This document shows, piece by piece, positions 62,799 through 64,000 of a DNA stretch of 64,000 nucleotides (position 1 is the first letter of the stretch; the number at the start of each line of letters is the position of its first letter). Below the pieces are notes generated by a model, which saw only the letters and a program-made list of their open reading frames with translations, had not been told where the DNA came from and did no database searches. The position numbers were made by a program, and so were the translations under genes. This DNA comes from Elusimicrobiota bacterium (lineage in GTDB: Bacteria; Elusimicrobiota; Elusimicrobia; FEN-1173), in the NCBI GenBank assembly GCA_016714745.1, contig JADKCG010000001.1, forward strand, positions 153,288 to 217,287. The letters run 5' to 3'.

Positions 62799-64000
62799 CG
62801 AAAACGCCCTTGGTGCGCATTCTGGTGGTTGACGATGAGCCTTCTGTGGGAATGATCTTTCATCGGATCTTGGGAGACGCCGGCTACGAAGTGGTGAGCG
62901 CCTCCAACGGGGCCGAGTGTCTGCGGGTTCTAAAGAAAACGGAGGTCCAATTGGTTTTCTTGGATCTCCAAATGCCCGGGATGGATGGGGTTCAGACCCT
63001 CAAACGTATCCGGGAAAGCCATTCAACTTTGCCCATTATCATCATGACGGCTTTTCAAACCGTGACCTCCGCTGTGGAAACCATGAAACTCGGCGCGATG
63101 GACTATCTCATCAAGCCCCTGGCGGCCGACAAATTGCTTTCCGTTGTTCAACAGGCGTTGAACGTCACGAAAATGTCCAGCCAAGTTCAATTTGTAAAGC
63201 CATCGGCGGGTTCCGACCCGGAAATCGACCTCATGGCCAAAAGTCCAGAAATGCAACGGGTCATGGCCCTGGTGAGCAAAGTCGCCCCCACCGACGTCCC
63301 CGTTTTGATATTAGGCGAGAGCGGAACCGGCAAAGAGGTCACGGCCCGGGCCATTCACCGCTTAAGCAAACGATCTAAAAAACCCTTTGTGGTGGTGGAC
63401 TGCGCCGCTCTCCCTGAATCGATTATTGAAAGCGAACTTTTTGGGTATGACAAGGGGCGCTTTCACAGGGGCCGATAACCCCCGCGCCGGGAAATTTGAA
63501 CAGGCCAACAGCGGCACCCTCTTCCTGGACGAAATTGGAAATCTCTCTCTGCCCATCCAGGCCAAACTTCTGCGGTTCTTGCAGGACCCCCAGATCGAAC
63601 GGCTTGGAAGCCGTAAGGGCCCCATCAAACTCGACGTCCGAATTTTGGCCGCCACCAACCTGGATATGGAAAAAGCGGTGGCCAGCGGAATATTTCGGGA
63701 AGACCTATACCATCGTCTCAAAGTGTTCGTCGTCGACCTTCCGGCCCTGCGCCAACGGGGAGCGGAAGATTTGGATGCGCTGTTGGTCTGGTTGGTGGAC
63801 GGTTTTCGGACCCAATTAGGGAAAACCCGGCTGTCGTTGGATCCGAAACGATTGCTTTGCTAAAGCGTATCGCTGGCCCGGCAATATTCGGGAACTCCAA
63901 AACGCTCTAAGAAGCGCCACTCTCCTGGCCGAAGACGTGGTTTTGCCGGAACATTTGCCCATGAGCATTCGCAACGCTCGCCCCTCGCTGGAGACCCAAG
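62795..64000 (+). CDS. NtrC-family sigma-54 activator, cut by the right edge (frameshifted)
   Basis: REC domain: VRILVVDDEPSVGMIFHRIL, phospho-Asp in LVFLDLQMPGMDG, AMDYLIKPL. The AAA+ domain has Walker A LILGESGTGKEVTARAIH, then an extra G near 63459 displaces the sigma-54 contact loop, which reads KGAFTGADNP in the next frame. Walker B is GTLFLDEIGN, and the sensor region RILAATNLDMEKAV ... GIFREDLYHRLKVF follows. Two more shifts near 63845-63870 restore YRWPGNIRELQNAL. The C-terminal DNA-binding domain lies beyond the edge. It overlaps the preceding kinase by 4 nt and is its probable partner. Confidence 0.93.

Overview
The window reads as a chromosomal segment (roughly 55-58% GC by eye) of an uncultured Gram-negative bacterium. 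Outer-membrane barrels ending in aromatic residues, a PorV/PorQ-like protein, lipoprotein signals, PilT ATPases and sigma-54 machinery all point to a diderm. The PorV family, the giant 'DAHG..EAQRN' protein and the general gene mix recall Elusimicrobiota/Omnitrophota, but I cannot prove the phylum from sequence alone. About twenty conserved genes are broken by single-base indels, often in homopolymers. This looks mostly like uncorrected long-read error, so split genes are annotated here as whole genes with the shift point stated.

Layout. 1-4.5 kb (minus): a secreted subtilisin-like protease running off the left edge, and a PorV/PorQ-like barrel. 4.8-13.8 kb (plus): proA, nadD, yqeK, an LCP-family protein, two PilT-type ATPases, a cNMP-GAF regulator, rsfS and argS; then a PilZ protein. 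14.8-21.6 kb: a biotin operon, bioB-fabG-fabF-bioF-bioD-bioA, mostly joined by 4-nt overlaps, behind a BirA-type operator. 22.2-26.3 kb (minus): one ~1,370-residue membrane protein of unknown function. 26.5-31.4 kb: a small ORF, a DUF1573 protein, a periplasmic cyclophilin, and sdhCAB (menaquinone-type succinate dehydrogenase/fumarate reductase).

31.7-39.2 kb is a zinc-handling island: a Fur/Zur regulator, a decayed znuA'-'znuB remnant, a COG0523 GTPase, a small secreted protein, a DUF3299 protein, an outer-membrane barrel and a second ABC importer znuA-znuC-znuB. The regulator promoter and the first importer promoter share a 19-bp operator with 17 identities. 39.1-51.4 kb: a hypothetical membrane protein, an orphan AbiEi-like domain, a small membrane protein, a stand-alone RAM domain, an active/inactive M16 peptidase pair, a dipeptide/oligopeptide ABC importer (SBP-dppBCDF), cca and tRNA-Gly(CCC). 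51.7-56.2 kb: beta-carbonic anhydrase, a TPR-glycosyltransferase-like membrane protein and a DinG-type helicase. 56.5-64 kb: an efflux adaptor and a dense two-component cluster (kinase, REC-GGDEF regulator, OmpR regulator, REC-kinase, NtrC-type activator). Both blocks are preceded by nearly identical GG-N10-GC (-24/-12) sequences.

The intergenic regions are rich in dispersed structured repeats. Two families keep their base pairing while the stem sequences change between copies, which suggests selection or a copying mechanism acting on the hairpin. Best candidates for something undescribed: these repeats, the biotin operon with its own ketoacyl synthase and reductase but no visible bioC/bioH, the zinc island, and the giant TraB/TIKI-like membrane protein.
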